Positions 26,117 to 36,758 are shown, counted from the stretch's first letter. The stretch is 64,000 nt of DNA from Pseudomonas sp. GM41(2012) (GCF_000282315.2 NZ_AKJN02000002.1:308430-372429); one strand, 5' to 3'. The notes: a model not told the origin generated them from the sequence alone. A program made the numbers and translations.

Positions 26117-27658
26117 TTACAACTTAGGCCCAGCAGCCTTGATCGCGTCGCTCACTTCAAACTTCTTGAAGTTCTCAACAAACAACCCAGCCAGTGCTTT
26201 AGCCGCTTCATCGTAAGCAGCCTTGTCAGCCCAGGTATTACGTGGGTTCAACAGGCCAGTCTCAACGCCCGGCACAGCCAACGGCACGTCGAGGTTGATG
26301 GTGTCGAGGTGTTCGGTTTCAGCACCGATCAACGCGCCGCTCTGGATCGCTGCGATCACGCCGCGAGTGGTCGGGATGTTGAAGCGTTTGCCGACGCCGT
26401 AGCCGCCGCCGGTCCAGCCGGTGTTGACCAGGTAGACCTTGGAGCCGAAGCCGCGGATGCGCTTGATCAGCAGTTCTGCGTATTCGCCAGCCGGACGCGG
26501 GAAGAACGGTGCGCCGAAGCAGGTGGAGAAGGTCGACTTGATGCCGCTGCCGGAACCCATTTCGGTCGAGCCCACCAGTGCGGTGTAGCCGGACAGGAAG
26601 TGGTAAGCCGCTTGTTCTTCGCTGAGGATCGACACTGGCGGCAACACGCCGGTCAGGTCGCAGGTCAGGAAGATCACAGCGTTTGGCTCGCCACCGAGGT
26701 TTTTCTCGGAACGCTTGGCGACGTGCTCCAGCGGGTAGGCGGCGCGGCTGTTCTGGGTCAGGCTGACATCAGCGTAGTCGGCGTGCTTGGCGTCATCGAT
26801 AACGACGTTTTCCAGGACTGCGCCGTGCTTGATGGCTTTCCAGATGACCGGCTCGTTCTTCTCGGACAGGTCGATGCACTTGGCGTAGCAGCCGCCTTCG
26901 ATGTTGAAGACAACGCCTTCACCCCAGCCGTGCTCGTCGTCACCGATCAGGTAACGGCTTTCATCGGCGGACAGGGTGGTTTTGCCGGTGCCGGACAGAC
27001 CGAAGAACAGGGTCACGTCGCCCGCTTCGCCGATGTTGGCGGCGCAGTGCATTGGCAGTACGTCAGAAGCCGGCAGCAGGTAGTTCTGCACCGAGAACAT
27101 GGCTTTCTTCATTTCACCGGCGTAACGCATGCCGGCGATCAGCACTTTCTTCTGAGCGAAGTTGAGGATCACGCAACCGTCGGAGTTGGTGCCGTCACGC
27201 TCTGGCACGCACTCGAAGTTGGCAACGTTGAGCACTTGCCACTCATCACGGCCAGCCGGGTTGTACTTTTGCGGGTTGATGAACAGGCAACGGCCAAACA
27301 GGTTCTGCCAGGCAGTCTGGGTGGTCATCTTCACGGCCAGGTAGTGGTCTTCGGACGCACCAACATGTACGTGGGAAACGAAGTGCTCTTGCGCGTTGTT
27401 GAACGCTTCAACGCGGTCCCACAGGGCATCGAACTTGTCGGCCGGGAACTTGCGGTTGATCGGGCCCCAGGCGATGGAAGCCGAAGTGGAGGGCTCGTCA
27501 ACGATGAAACGATCGACTGGCGAGCGGCCGGTGCGGTGACCGGTGCGAACAACCAGCGCGCCGGTATCGGCAAGCTCGCCCTCACCGCGACTCAGAGCTT
27601 CTTTTACCAGATCATCAACACTCAGATCGGTGTACACGGCGTTATTGGCTTGCGTCAT
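26117..27658 (-). CDS. pckA: Phosphoenolpyruvate carboxykinase (ATP)
   Basis: A 513-residue enzyme converting oxaloacetate plus ATP to phosphoenolpyruvate, the entry step of gluconeogenesis. The kinase P-loop is [11 protein letters not shown]. Other signatures are HMDS-type MHCAANIG, the metal site [20 protein letters not shown], and [15 protein letters not shown] near the C-terminus. Start 27658 ([17 protein letters not shown]) gives the usual pseudomonad length; codons upstream to 27721 fall in the leader. Just upstream of the start are a CGGCCA-G-TGGCCG hairpin (about 27671-27683) and a TAGTAG...CTACTA pair, possible leader control. Confidence 0.97.
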   Translation of the reverse strand: MTQANNAVYTDLSVDDLVKEALSRGEGELADTGALVVRTGHRTGRSPVDRFIVDEPSTSASIAWGPINRKFPADKFDALWDRVEAFNNAQEHFVSHVHVGASEDHYLAVKMTTQTAWQNLFGRCLFINPQKYNPAGRDEWQVLNVANFECVPERDGTNSDGCVILNFAQKKVLIAGMRYAGEMKKAMFSVQNYLLPASDVLPMHCAANIGEAGDVTLFFGLSGTGKTTLSADESRYLIGDDEHGWGEGVVFNIEGGCYAKCIDLSEKNEPVIWKAIKHGAVLENVVIDDAKHADYADVSLTQNSRAAYPLEHVAKRSEKNLGGEPNAVIFLTCDLTGVLPPVSILSEEQAAYHFLSGYTALVGSTEMGSGSGIKSTFSTCFGAPFFPRPAGEYAELLIKRIRGFGSKVYLVNTGWTGGGYGVGKRFNIPTTRGVIAAIQSGALIGAETEHLDTINLDVPLAVPGVETGLLNPRNTWADKAAYDEAAKALAGLFVENFKKFEVSDAIKAAGPKL

Positions 27659-27840
27659 GAGATTCCCCGTCGGCCAGTGGCCGAGTGTGCTCCAAACGTT
27701 TTGTAGTAGAAAGTCGTGCACTACTACCGCGACAAAAAGTGGGCCGGATTATGCCAGAAAAGCCCAAAAATAGTAGGGCCCTCCCGTCAGAACGGCGTTA
27801 TTCCGGCACAAACCAGTGAATTTACCTGCGCTGAACCGTT

Positions 27841-28743
27841 TTAGTGACGGGTATCTGACGGCGTATCAACACCCGCTCCAGCGAATAATTGAGCGATATC
27901 GGCAGCGTCGAACAGGTAGCGCTCGTTGCAAAACTGACAGTCAATCTCAATATTGCCGCCATGTTCGATCACGAGCGACTGGGCATCTTCCAGACCCAAA
28001 CTGACCAGCGCATTGGCAGAACGTTCGCGCGAGCAGCTGCAACGGAAGCGCAGTTTCTGCACATCGAACAGACGAACCTGCTCTTCGTGGTAGAGACGAT
28101 GGAGGATGGTTTCGTTGTCCAGGCTCAGCAATTCATCGGCGGTCAGGGTGCTGCCCAGCGCGGTGATGTGCTGCCAGCTGGCGGCGCGTTCTTCTTCGTC
28201 TTTCAAACGATCAGCAGGCAGTTGCTGCAGCAACAGGCCACGGGCGCGACGACCATCGGCGTACAACCAGAAACGCGTACCGACTTGTTGGGACATCACG
28301 AAGTAATTAGTGAAGCACTCCGACAGGGTTTCGCCATCGAGGTCGACGATGCCCTGGTAACGCTGGCCTTGGGTCGGGTCGACTGTCAGCGCCAATACGC
28401 CGTTAGGCATCAGGTCGGCGAGGGTCGCGTCGGGGGCGATTTGGTCAGCTTCGTATCGGGCCAGGCCACGGATTTCGCGCTCGCTGGAGCACTCGATCAT
28501 CAGCAACGGGATCGGGCCTTCGGAACGGGCCTGGAGAATCAGCAAGCCATCGAACTTCAAGGTGCCGACCAACAACGACGCCGCGGCCATCAGCTCGCCA
28601 AGCAGTTGTGCAACCGGCTCCGGGTACGGGTGTTTAGCGAGGACTTCGGCGTAGCTACGCTCCAACGCAACCAGCTCGCCGCGGGTGTCGCTGTCATCGA
28701 AGATGAAGCGTTGGGTGTAGTCGGTATCCGGTAAATCGGTCAT
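27841..28743 (-). CDS. hslO: Redox-regulated chaperone Hsp33
   Basis: A 300-residue Hsp33 holdase, activated by oxidation and unfolding to prevent aggregation of client proteins. The C-terminal zinc-binding redox switch is visible as CSC ([11 protein letters not shown]) and CxxC (DCQFCNERY). Start 28743 ([20 protein letters not shown]) matches the family; in-frame codons to 28812 are upstream sequence. It is 182 bp upstream of pckA on the same strand and near hslR, the usual pairing in gammaproteobacteria. Confidence 0.96.
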   Translation of the reverse strand: MTDLPDTDYTQRFIFDDSDTRGELVALERSYAEVLAKHPYPEPVAQLLGELMAAASLLVGTLKFDGLLILQARSEGPIPLLMIECSSEREIRGLARYEADQIAPDATLADLMPNGVLALTVDPTQGQRYQGIVDLDGETLSECFTNYFVMSQQVGTRFWLYADGRRARGLLLQQLPADRLKDEEERAASWQHITALGSTLTADELLSLDNETILHRLYHEEQVRLFDVQKLRFRCSCSRERSANALVSLGLEDAQSLVIEHGGNIEIDCQFCNERYLFDAADIAQLFAGAGVDTPSDTRH

Positions 28744-28847
28744 AGGTCTGGGTATCTGAAGTAATGACAAAATGATTTCAAACAGCGAGAAATTGCGCCT
28801 CTGCGGCACCATTTAGGTGCGCGATGTTCAGCCGTGAGGGGCATTTT

Positions 28848-29127
28848 ATGAACAATCCGGGTTTGTTCCAAGCAAGGTGGAACCTCCCGGTTGGCTTTAT
28901 GCAGTTTCTTGCCTCTGGCGCTGCTGGCCTTTTGGTTATGGCCTACGGGTCAGAGGCTGTGCGCGGTTTTCGACGAGTGGCGCTTTCACCCATCCAACGC
29001 GCTGCTGGCGAATAACCCGATATGGCTACACGCTTGGGCAATTGCAAGTCTGTGGCCTTTCGATGTGGTGGTTGGGATAATTCTGCTGGTGCTGCTTTTT
29101 ATCCGCATGTTGTTCGCCAAATTCGCC
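28848..29127 (+). pseudogene. Remnant of a membrane phosphatase (PAP2-like) gene
   Basis: ATG 28848 opens MNNPGLFQARWNLPV, then coding similarity continues in another frame as LCSFLPLALLAFWLWPTGQR and WIAS-type LWPFDVVVGIILLVLLF then IRMLFAKFAGQ. This looks like the N-terminal membrane segments of a PAP2-family phosphatase that pseudomonads carry next to hslR, with a frameshift near 28890 and probable internal and 3' deletions; the reading runs into a REP element and then antisense of hslR. The catalytic PAP2 motifs are absent. The family assignment rests on recalled similarity and is only moderate. Confidence 0.5.
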
Positions 29128-29152
29128 GGCCAGGCGAGTGCTGCGCACTCGT

Positions 29153-29214
29153 TCGCGAGCAAGCCCGCTCCCACAAGGACTGCGCAGTACCTGTGGGAGC
29201 GGGCTGGCTCCGGG
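29153..29214. repeat. REP-type inverted repeat, imperfect
   Basis: TCGCGAGCAAGCCCGCTCCC pairs with GGGAGCGGGCTGGCTC. It abuts the pseudogene remnant and the end of hslR. Confidence 0.75.
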
Positions 29215-29262
29215 CGGCGATCCGACGAAGGCTGCCTCACAGGCAACACAGAAAAAATTGTC

Positions 29263-29670
29263 TTACTCGTCGTTGCTGCTTCCACGAAACTTGAACAAAT
29301 CCCGTCGCTGCTTCTTGCTTGGTTTGCCATCGGTGCTCACGCCCAGCGCACCGGCCTTACGCATGGCCGCAGCCGCTTCGCGCTTGGCGATGCTGGCGTC
29401 GGTTTCAGCGTAGAGCGCCTGAGCCTCTGGCGCGCCACGGCGTACGATCGACAGCGCCTGAACCACCACCGTGCGCTCCTCGAACCCTGTGCGAATCTGA
29501 AACTCGTCGCCGATCCTCGGTTCCTTGCCCGGTTTGCAGCGCTCGCCCCGACAATGCACCTTGCCGCTTTCAATCGCCGCCTTGGCCAAGGCGCGTGTTT
29601 TATAAAAACGCGCGGCCCACAACCACTTATCGAGACGGACTTTGTCGTCCTCTTCGCTTTTTTGTGCCAT
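29263..29670 (-). CDS. hslR: Heat-shock protein Hsp15 (ribosome-associated, S4 domain)
   Basis: A 135-residue RNA-binding protein. The S4 domain (about residues 11-70) reads VRLDKWLWAARFYKTRALAK ... GKVHCRGERCKPG. The basic C-terminal tail (KPSKKQRRDLFKFRG) is typical. Hsp15 binds stalled 50S subunits carrying peptidyl-tRNA and helps recycling after heat shock. It lies between hslO and rimB, with a divergent promoter region towards rimB. Confidence 0.94.
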   Translation of the reverse strand: MAQKSEEDDKVRLDKWLWAARFYKTRALAKAAIESGKVHCRGERCKPGKEPRIGDEFQIRTGFEERTVVVQALSIVRRGAPEAQALYAETDASIAKREAAAAMRKAGALGVSTDGKPSKKQRRDLFKFRGSSNDE

Positions 29671-29745
29671 GGAATTTCCTCATTCTGAAATATTGCTGAA
29701 CTGTACTACCGTTTCTGTCGTGCCATGAATTACGCCGGCTCGGAT

Positions 29746-29785
29746 TACAATGCACACGTTCCAGTGCCTCCCTTGAGGGCTGGAA
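29746..29785 (+). promoter_or_regulatory. rimBK promoter -10 and leader hairpin
   Basis: A TACAAT -10 lies at 29746-29751 without a clear -35. Just downstream is a hairpin TTCCAG-tg-CCTC-CCTT-GAGG-g-CTGGAA (29759-29785). The rest of the 216-bp gap shows no ORF. Confidence 0.45.
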
Positions 29786-29886
29786 ATCCGGGCCGTAGAT
29801 ATCTGTCGCCTTTTACCCATTATTCTGCGTGAATACCGCGAATTCGGCCGCGTGCGGCCTGAGCGGTTTCTACCGGTTGAGCACCT

Positions 29887-30366
29887 TTGAAGACATTTGA
29901 CCATTTGACCGTTGTCGGTCTGCGCGAGTGGGTGGCGCTCCCGGATTTGGGAGTCGCGGGCCTGCGCGCAAAAATCGACACCGGCGCCAGCACCTCCAGC
30001 CTGCATGCCACCGATATCGAACCGTTCGAGCGCGACGGGGAACAGTGGGTGCGCTTTACTGCTCACTTGGGCACGGTGGTGCAACTGCGTCACCGGCGCT
30101 GCGAAGCACCCCTGGTGACGATGAAAACCATCAAAAGCTCCAACGGCCACGCGCAGATGCGTTACGTGGTCAGCACCACCCTGGCCCTCGGTGATCGGGT
30201 CTGGCGGGTCGAGTTCACGCTCGCCTGCCGCAAGTCCATGCGATATCGCCTGTTACTCGGTTCCAAAGCCTTGATCGACGGCCAGTTGGTGGTCAATCCG
30301 GGCATTAAGTACGTACAAGACAAGCCGGTGTTCCCGGTATCTACCTCCTCCACAGGTGTTGCATGA
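29887..30366 (+). CDS. rimB: ATP-dependent zinc protease-family protein RimB
   Basis: A 159-residue protein of the Zn-protease/retropepsin-like family encoded beside rimK in pseudomonads. The motif [20 protein letters not shown] resembles an aspartic-protease DTGA flap, followed by [17 protein letters not shown] and [18 protein letters not shown]. In P. fluorescens RimB is described as a protease acting with the RimK ribosomal-modification system. Translation appears to begin at TTG 29887 ([20 protein letters not shown]), as no ATG lies upstream in frame. It overlaps rimK by 4 bp. No EAL-type phosphodiesterase gene is adjacent. Confidence 0.88.
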   Translation: MKTFDHLTVVGLREWVALPDLGVAGLRAKIDTGASTSSLHATDIEPFERDGEQWVRFTAHLGTVVQLRHRRCEAPLVTMKTIKSSNGHAQMRYVVSTTLALGDRVWRVEFTLACRKSMRYRLLLGSKALIDGQLVVNPGIKYVQDKPVFPVSTSSTGVA

Positions 30367-31268
30367 AGATCGCTGTGCTGTCGCGTAACCCGCGTCTGTA
30401 TTCCACTCGTCGTCTGGTCGAAGCCGGTACCGAGCGTGGCCATGAAATGGTGGTGATCGACACCCTGCGCGCCTACATGAACATCGCCAGCCACAAGCCG
30501 CAGATCCACTACCGCGGCAAGCCGCTGGAGGGTTTCGATGCGGTGATCCCGCGGATTGGCGCGTCGGTGACGTTTTATGGCTGCGCGGTGTTGCGTCAGT
30601 TCGAAATGATGGGCGTTTTTCCACTCAATGAATCGGTGGCCATCGCCCGCTCGCGAGACAAACTGCGCTCGCTGCAATTGCTGTCACGCCGAGGGATCGG
30701 TTTGCCGGTCACCGGGTTTGCGCACTCCCCGGATGACATTCCCGACTTGATCGAGATGGTCAACGGTGCGCCGCTGGTGATCAAGGTGCTGGAAGGCACT
30801 CAGGGCATCGGCGTCGTGCTGTGTGAAACGGCGACGGCGGCGGAGTCGGTGATCGAGGCGTTCATGGGCCTGAAGCAGAACATCATGGTTCAGGAATACA
30901 TCAAGGAGGCCGGCGGGGCGGACATTCGCTGCTTCGTGGTGGGCGACAAGGTGATCGCAGCAATGAAACGCCAGGCCAAGCCGGGGGAGTTTCGCTCCAA
31001 CCTGCATCGCGGCGGCAGTGCCAGCCTGATCAAGATCACGCCGGAAGAACGTATGACCGCGTTGCGCGCGGCGAAAGTCATGGGGTTGGCGGTGGCGGGT
31101 GTGGATATCCTGCGCTCCAATCACGGGCCGTTGGTGATGGAAGTGAACTCGTCGCCTGGACTTGAAGGGATTGAAACCACCACCAGCAAGAACGTGGCGG
31201 GGATCATCATTGAGCATCTTGAGAAGAATGGTGGGCCGAATATGACGCGCACCAAAGGGAAGGGTTAA
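30363..31268 (+). CDS. rimK: Ribosomal protein S6--L-glutamate ligase RimK
   Basis: A 301-residue ATP-grasp ligase that adds glutamate residues to the C-terminus of ribosomal protein S6, altering ribosome composition and the proteome. ATP-grasp signatures are [35 protein letters not shown] and [14 protein letters not shown] (metal-binding Glu/Asn). The start ATG overlaps the rimB stop (ATGA), so the two are coupled. A long inverted repeat follows before the convergent envZ gene. Confidence 0.95.
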   Translation: MKIAVLSRNPRLYSTRRLVEAGTERGHEMVVIDTLRAYMNIASHKPQIHYRGKPLEGFDAVIPRIGASVTFYGCAVLRQFEMMGVFPLNESVAIARSRDKLRSLQLLSRRGIGLPVTGFAHSPDDIPDLIEMVNGAPLVIKVLEGTQGIGVVLCETATAAESVIEAFMGLKQNIMVQEYIKEAGGADIRCFVVGDKVIAAMKRQAKPGEFRSNLHRGGSASLIKITPEERMTALRAAKVMGLAVAGVDILRSNHGPLVMEVNSSPGLEGIETTTSKNVAGIIIEHLEKNGGPNMTRTKGKG

Positions 31269-31274
31269 ACCTTG

Positions 31275-31366
31275 AAAAGATCGCAGCCTCGCTTCGCTCG
31301 ACAGCTCCTACGGGGGATCGCATTTTCCTGTAGGAGCTGTCGAGCGAAGCGAGGCTGCGATCTTTT
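31275..31366. repeat. REP-type inverted repeat, AAAAGATCGCAGCCTCG class
   Basis: Arms of 37 bp (31275-31311 and 31330-31366) between the convergent rimK and envZ genes; probably doubles as a terminator. Confidence 0.9.
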
Positions 31367-31372
31367 CAGCCG

Positions 31373-32686
31373 TTAAACCGCATCCCTTGGCAGCATCAAT
31401 CCAAGCGGCAACCGCACCCGCGCTTCCAGCCCGCCACCAGAACGGTTACGCAGCTCAACATTCCCGCCATGCATCGAAGCAATCCGCTTCACGATCGCCA
31501 AGCCCAACCCGGTCCCCTTCCCGCCCCGGGCTCGATCACCCCGAGTAAACGGGTTGAAAATCGCCTCCAGCTCCGACGGATCAATCCCCGCCCCACGGTC
31601 CATGACACTCAGCACCACATACGGCGCGCTGGTGTCCCCGGACACATAAGCCGCCACCTCAACCCCGCTGCCCGCGTGATGCAAGGCGTTGCCAATCAGG
31701 TTGTTCAGCAGCCGCTTCATCGACACCCGACGCAATGGAAACGGCTGAATCGGCTCCAGGCGCAGGCGCACTTTCTCTTCGTTCTGGTTGTATGGCGCCG
31801 CGACTTCGCGCACCAGATCGCTCAGGTCCACCTCCTCCACCGACTCGTCACGACCATCGCGAATGAACGCCAGGAACTGGTCGAGAATCGCATCCATGTC
31901 TTCGATGTCGCGCACCATGTCGTCCGTCAGGTCACTGTGGTCGCCCATCAGCTCCAGAGACAGCCGCAAACGGGTCAGTGGCGTACGCAAGTCGTGCGAC
32001 ACCCCGGCGAGCATCAGTTCGCGCTCGCGGCCGGCCTGTTCGACGTCTTCCGCCATCTGGTTGAAGGCGCGGTAAACCTCGGTCATTTCACTCGGCGTGT
32101 CGCTGATCGGCAGACGCACACTGCGGCCCTGGCCGAGTTGCCTCGCGGCATAGACCAGACGTTTCAAGGGTTGATTGAGCTGGCTGACGAAGATCCACGC
32201 CGAGGCAGTGGACAGCAGACCGATAGCGAGGAACCAGCCGAGTACGTTCCAGATTTTCTGGCCGCGCAATGGATGCGGATAAAGCGGCACTTTCAGCCAG
32301 CCGTCACCCAGGCTTGGCGCCCGGACCCACAGGGCCGGCGGCGAGTGCATACGCAATCGGACTTCAGTGTCGGCACCCAGCTCCGCCTGCATCTGCCGCT
32401 GATAGATCTCGCTGTAAGGCCAGTGTTGCTCACCTTCCGGCACGCCAGCACCCACTACCCGGATCAGGGTCGCGGCATCGGCAATCTTCGTGCGGTTTTC
32501 TTCATCGGCCGCCCAATAGGCGCGTAGCGTCAGGGCGACGCCGTGGCTGTATTGGCGATCCACCAGCACGTCTTCGTTCATCAACAGATAAACCAGGGTC
32601 AGTGCCTTGGAGAACAGGACGACGATCAGCACCAGCCAAAGGGTGCGGGAGAAGAAACTCTGGGGGAACCAAACGGGGGTTTTCAT
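31373..32686 (-). CDS. envZ: Sensor histidine kinase EnvZ/AmgS
   Basis: A 437-residue inner-membrane kinase. Membrane segments lie near residues 12-35 and 145-170 around a periplasmic region. A HAMP domain follows (QLNQPLKRLVYAARQLGQGR). The DHp box is LAGVSHDLRTPLTRLRLSLE with the phospho-His, and the ATPase has NLIGNALHHAG, DRGAGID and GTGLGLAI. In P. aeruginosa the orthologous AmgS senses envelope stress from aminoglycosides. Its gene lies 115 bp downstream of ompR on the same strand, separated by a degenerate REP. Confidence 0.94.
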   Translation of the reverse strand: MKTPVWFPQSFFSRTLWLVLIVVLFSKALTLVYLLMNEDVLVDRQYSHGVALTLRAYWAADEENRTKIADAATLIRVVGAGVPEGEQHWPYSEIYQRQMQAELGADTEVRLRMHSPPALWVRAPSLGDGWLKVPLYPHPLRGQKIWNVLGWFLAIGLLSTASAWIFVSQLNQPLKRLVYAARQLGQGRSVRLPISDTPSEMTEVYRAFNQMAEDVEQAGRERELMLAGVSHDLRTPLTRLRLSLELMGDHSDLTDDMVRDIEDMDAILDQFLAFIRDGRDESVEEVDLSDLVREVAAPYNQNEEKVRLRLEPIQPFPLRRVSMKRLLNNLIGNALHHAGSGVEVAAYVSGDTSAPYVVLSVMDRGAGIDPSELEAIFNPFTRGDRARGGKGTGLGLAIVKRIASMHGGNVELRNRSGGGLEARVRLPLGLMLPRDAV

Positions 32687-32703
32687 GGATAACCGCTACA
32701 CAC

Positions 32704-32793
32704 TTGCAGGAGCGAGCGATGCTCGCATATTGCGGATCGCGAGTCTGCGAGCAAAGTCATCTGACCCGTTGCCCGCAAGACCCGCTCCTACAA
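32704..32793. repeat. Degenerate REP-like repeat between ompR and envZ
   Basis: GCAGGAGCGAGCGATGCTCGC and GGGC...CCCGCTCCTACAA are REP-related but the arms are only partly complementary. Confidence 0.5.
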
Positions 32794-32801
32794 ATCGCCG
32801 A

Positions 32802-33542
32802 TCACTTGGTGGCGGCGCCATCCGGAACGAACACGTAACCCACGCCCCAGACAGTCTGGATGTAACGCGGTTTGGACGGATCGGGCTCGATCATCCGGCG
32901 CAGACGGGAAATCTGTACGTCGATGGAGCGCTCCAGGGCGTCCCACTCGCGACCACGGGCCAGATTCATCAACTTGTCGCGGGTCAGTGGCTGACGGGCG
33001 TTCATGACCAACGCCTTGAGCACCGCAAACTCACCGGTGGTGAGCATGTGCACTTCGTCGCCGCGTTTGAGCTCGCGGGTCGCCAGGGACAGCTCGTAGT
33101 CACCGAAGGTCACGCTTTCGTCTTCGCTGCCCGGAGCGCCCGGTACCGGGGCCGACTGGCGACGCAGGACCGCTTTGACGCGAGCCATCAGCTCGTCCGG
33201 GTTGAACGGTTTGGCCAGGTAATCGTCAGCGCCCAGCTCCAGGCCCTTGATGCGGCTCAGCTCATCGCCCTTGGCGGTCAGCATGATGATCGGAATCTGG
33301 TTGTTCGCGGTGCGCAGGCGGCGGCAAGCGGTCAAGCCATCTTCGCCAGGCAGCATCAGGTCGAGGACGACCAGGTTGAACACTTCACGCGCCAGCAGGC
33401 GATCCATTTGTTCCGTGTTCGGTACGGCGCGGGCGCGGTAGCCCTTGCTGACGAAAAAACGTTCCAGCAGGCTGCTCAGCCCCGGATCGTCGTCAACAAT
33501 AAGAATTTTTTCGCCTTCAGCAATGTTTGCAGTGCTGCTCAT
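32802..33542 (-). CDS. ompR: Response regulator OmpR/AmgR
   Basis: A 246-residue OmpR-family regulator. The receiver domain has ILIVDDDPGLSSLLERFF and the phospho-acceptor in NLVVLDLMLPGEDG. The C-terminal winged helix (about 150-240) includes LLTTGEFAVLKALVMNARQP, RGREWDALERSIDVQISRLR and a YIQTVWGVGYVFVP end. It pairs with EnvZ/AmgS and is transcribed away from tex across a 361-bp gap. Confidence 0.96.
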   Translation of the reverse strand: MSSTANIAEGEKILIVDDDPGLSSLLERFFVSKGYRARAVPNTEQMDRLLAREVFNLVVLDLMLPGEDGLTACRRLRTANNQIPIIMLTAKGDELSRIKGLELGADDYLAKPFNPDELMARVKAVLRRQSAPVPGAPGSEDESVTFGDYELSLATRELKRGDEVHMLTTGEFAVLKALVMNARQPLTRDKLMNLARGREWDALERSIDVQISRLRRMIEPDPSKPRYIQTVWGVGYVFVPDGAATK

Positions 33543-33903
33543 TAGATGCTCCTTTGATCTCGGCGCGCATTATGGCGTAGCTGCCGTTATACGCACCGTG
33601 TGCATTGTTAGCAGATTTTTCCTTCATCGCCAGAAATCCGGTCTTTATGCCTACAGCCTGCGATGCCCCCGAATGACAGAACGCTGGTTATAATGCGCGG
33701 CCTTTTGTGTCAGGCAACGTCTGATCATTACTGTAGGTGGCCGTTTTTTATTTTCATGGCACAGGCAGTAATTGTTCGATTTCACGGGTCAACGGGATAC
33801 CTGTTGATCCAGGTAGCGGCGCAGGCCAGGCCGCTCAACCAGACTCGCCGAGCCCTTATCTCTGCGCCTGCGAGCCTGCTTTCACAATTTGTCAGGTGGT
33901 TTT
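33543..33903. other. Divergent promoter region between ompR and tex
   Basis: 361 bp without a convincing gene (a 107-codon reading across it lacks coding character and runs into tex out of frame). A perfect TATAAT at 33689-33694 is a -10 candidate for tex, with a leader of about 200 nt. A small hairpin TCAACGGG...CCTGTTGA lies at about 33798-33816. Confidence 0.55.
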
Positions 33904-36228
33904 ATGGACAGCATCAACAGCCGCATCGCCGAGGAACTCGGCGTACGCCCACAACAGGTCGAAGCGGCCGTCGCGCTACTCGATGAAGGCTCTACCGTTC
34001 CCTTCATCGCCCGCTACCGGAAAGAAGTGACCGGCAGCCTCGATGACATCCAGTTGCGTCATCTGGAAGAGCGTCTGCGCTACCTGCGAGAACTCGACGA
34101 ACGGCGCATCAGCATCCTTGCCAGCATCCAGGAACAAGGCAAGCTGACCCCGCAACTTGAACGCGACATTAAGCTCGCCGACACCAAAACCCGCCTCGAA
34201 GACTTGTACCTGCCGTACAAGCAGAAGCGCCGCACCAAGGGCCAGATCGCCCTGGAAGCCGGCCTCGGCGAGCTGGCCGACGGCCTGTTCAACGACCCTA
34301 CCCTGACGCCAGACGCTGAAGCCGCGCGCTTCATCGATGCCGAAAAAGGCGTGGCCGATGTGAAGGCGGCCCTCGAAGGCGCCAAGTACATCCTGATGGA
34401 ACGCTTCGCCGAAGACGCCGGCCTGCTGGACAAGCTGCGCAGCTACCTCAAGCAGGAAGCCACCCTCAGCGCGCGCGTCATCGCCGGCAAAGAAGAGGAA
34501 GGCTCCAAGTTCCGCGACTACTTCGAACACGATGAACCGCTGAAAAGCATGCCGTCGCACCGTGCGCTGGCGATTTTCCGTGGCCGCAACGAAGGCATCC
34601 TGAGTTCGGCGCTGAAAGTCGGCGACGAACTGCCGGGCGCCATGCACCCATGCGAAGGCATGATCGGCCAGCAATTCGGCATCCAGAACCAGAACCGCGC
34701 CGCCGACAAATGGCTGGGCGAAGTGGTGCGCTGGACCTGGAAGGTCAAGCTCTACACCCACCTCGAAACCGACCTGCTGGGCGAACTGCGCGACGGCGCA
34801 GAAACCGAAGCAATCAACGTGTTCGCCCATAACCTGCACGACTTGCTGCTGTCGGCGCCGGCAGGTCCGCGTGCCACATTGGGTCTCGACCCGGGTCTGC
34901 GCACCGGTTGCAAGGTCGCCGTGGTCGATTCCACCGGCAAGCTGCTGGATCACGCCACGGTTTACCCGCACGTGCCGCACAACAAATGGGACCAGACCAT
35001 CGCGATTCTGGCGGCCCTGTGCGCCAAGCATGCCGTGGACCTGATCGCCATCGGCAACGGCACCGCCAGCCGTGAAACCGACAAGCTGGCTGCTGAGCTG
35101 ATCAAAAAATACCCAGCCATGAAGATGACCAAAGTCATGGTCTCCGAGGCCGGCGCATCGGTTTACTCGGCGTCGGAACTGGCTTCCAAGGAATTCCCGG
35201 ACCTCGACGTGTCGATCCGTGGCGCGGTGTCGATTGCCCGTCGCCTGCAAGATCCACTGGCTGAGCTGGTGAAAATCGATCCGAAATCCATCGGCGTCGG
35301 CCAGTACCAGCACGACGTGTCGCAGCTGAAACTGGCGCGTGGCCTGGACGCCGTGGTCGAGGACTGCGTGAACGCCGTGGGCGTGGACGTGAACACCGCT
35401 TCCGTGGCGCTGCTGGCCCGTATCTCCGGCCTCAACGCAACGTTGGCGCAAAACATCGTCAGCCACCGCGACGAACACGGCGCGTTCAAAACCCGTGCTG
35501 CATTGAAGAAAGTCGCTCGTCTGGGCGAGAAAACCTTCGAACAGGCCGCTGGCTTCCTGCGCGTCATGAACGGTGACAACCCGTTGGATTCATCCGCGGT
35601 TCACCCGGAAGCCTATCCGCTGGTCCAGCGCATTGCTGCTGAGACCGACCGCGATATTCGCTCGCTGATCGGCGACGCCAGCTTCCTCAAGCGTCTTGAT
35701 CCGAAAAAGTACACCGACGAAACCTTCGGTCTGCCAACGGTCACCGACATTCTGCAAGAGCTGGAAAAACCTGGCCGCGATCCGCGCCCCGAGTTCAAGA
35801 CCGCCGAGTTCCAGGAAGGTGTCGAAGACCTCAAGGATCTGGAGCTGGGGATGATCCTCGAAGGCGTGGTGACCAACGTGACCAACTTCGGTGCTTTCGT
35901 CGACATCGGCGTGCATCAGGACGGTTTGGTGCATATCTCTGCGCTTTCGGAGAAGTTCATCAAGGATCCGCGTGAAGCGGTGAAGGCCGGTGACGTGGTG
36001 AAAGTGAAGGTCATGGAAGTCGACATCCCGCGCAAACGCGTTGGTCTGTCGATGCGCATGAGCGACACGCCGGGCGAGAAAATCGACGGTGCCCGTGGTG
36101 CACGTCCGGGTTCGGCGCCACGCCAGTCGCAGAACACCGCACCGCGTAAAGAAACCACGGCGGCGGCCCCGGCCAACAACGCCATGGCTTCGCTGTTCGC
36201 CAACGCCAAGCAGTTGAAGAAACGCTGA
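33904..36228 (+). CDS. tex: Transcription accessory protein Tex
   Basis: A 774-residue nucleic-acid-binding protein (orthologue of eukaryotic Spt6 core) affecting transcription and stress tolerance. The N-terminal helical region is typical ([20 protein letters not shown]). The YqgF/RNase-H-like domain has [20 protein letters not shown]. Helix-hairpin-helix motifs follow ([20 protein letters not shown]), and a C-terminal S1 domain (about residues 650-720) has [23 protein letters not shown] 33904 is used; a TTG five codons upstream is the only alternative. The stop overlaps the next gene start by 1 bp. Confidence 0.96.
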   Translation: MDSINSRIAEELGVRPQQVEAAVALLDEGSTVPFIARYRKEVTGSLDDIQLRHLEERLRYLRELDERRISILASIQEQGKLTPQLERDIKLADTKTRLEDLYLPYKQKRRTKGQIALEAGLGELADGLFNDPTLTPDAEAARFIDAEKGVADVKAALEGAKYILMERFAEDAGLLDKLRSYLKQEATLSARVIAGKEEEGSKFRDYFEHDEPLKSMPSHRALAIFRGRNEGILSSALKVGDELPGAMHPCEGMIGQQFGIQNQNRAADKWLGEVVRWTWKVKLYTHLETDLLGELRDGAETEAINVFAHNLHDLLLSAPAGPRATLGLDPGLRTGCKVAVVDSTGKLLDHATVYPHVPHNKWDQTIAILAALCAKHAVDLIAIGNGTASRETDKLAAELIKKYPAMKMTKVMVSEAGASVYSASELASKEFPDLDVSIRGAVSIARRLQDPLAELVKIDPKSIGVGQYQHDVSQLKLARGLDAVVEDCVNAVGVDVNTASVALLARISGLNATLAQNIVSHRDEHGAFKTRAALKKVARLGEKTFEQAAGFLRVMNGDNPLDSSAVHPEAYPLVQRIAAETDRDIRSLIGDASFLKRLDPKKYTDETFGLPTVTDILQELEKPGRDPRPEFKTAEFQEGVEDLKDLELGMILEGVVTNVTNFGAFVDIGVHQDGLVHISALSEKFIKDPREAVKAGDVVKVKVMEVDIPRKRVGLSMRMSDTPGEKIDGARGARPGSAPRQSQNTAPRKETTAAAPANNAMASLFANAKQLKKR

Positions 36229-36611
36229 TGGACATCCCGGCCGGGCTGACCGAAAGCGCTTTTTTCAAGTTGCTGGGGTGTCGCTTGCACAGCCTGGAGA
36301 CCGGGGTGGCGCAAGTCGCCCTCGGGCTTGCGCCAGAGCTGCGCAATCGCGGCGGCAAGCTGCACGGCGGAGCCTTGTTCAGTCTGGTGGACATTGCCAT
36401 GGGGCTGGCCTGTTCCAGCACCCATGGTTTTGACCAGCAGAGCGCGACCATCGAGTGCAAGATCAACTACATTCGCGCCGTCGCAGACGGTGAAGTGATG
36501 TGCACGGCGCGGGTGATCCACCCGGGCCGCCGCACGCTGGTGGTCGAAGCTGACGTGATGCAAGGCGACAAACTCGTCGCAAAAGCACAAGGCACGTTCG
36601 CTGTCCTGTAG
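36228..36611 (+). CDS. PaaI-family hotdog thioesterase
   Basis: A 127-residue hotdog thioesterase. The signature NRGGKLHGGALFSLVDIAMG (HGGxxxxLxD) marks the PaaI/YbdB group, acting on phenylacetyl-CoA-like or other acyl-CoA esters. It is coupled to tex by a TGATG overlap, an arrangement also seen in P. aeruginosa. The substrate is unknown. Confidence 0.9.
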   Translation: MDIPAGLTESAFFKLLGCRLHSLETGVAQVALGLAPELRNRGGKLHGGALFSLVDIAMGLACSSTHGFDQQSATIECKINYIRAVADGEVMCTARVIHPGRRTLVVEADVMQGDKLVAKAQGTFAVL

Positions 36612-36667
36612 ATGAATGCCATCAATTTGAGTTAATTTCGGCGCTGTGACCGCAGCGCCGAAATCCT

Positions 36668-36758
36668 CTGTAGGAGTGAGCCTGCTCGCGATTGCGGTGT
36701 GTCAGACGACTAAACATTGGCTGACACTCCCCAATCGCGAGCAGGCTCACTCCTACAG
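36668..36758. repeat. REP-type inverted repeat, GAGCAGGCTCAC class
   Basis: Perfect 26-bp arms at 36668-36693 and 36733-36758, between the thioesterase gene and gshA. Confidence 0.9.

Noticed and set aside
28891..29688. 265-codon plus-strand ORF as a real gene
   Set aside because: Its 3' half is antisense to hslR and its 5' part lacks a proper start; treated as a pseudogene remnant only.
33663..33986. 107-codon ORF upstream of tex
   Set aside because: No ribosome binding site or recognisable domain, and it overlaps tex out of frame.
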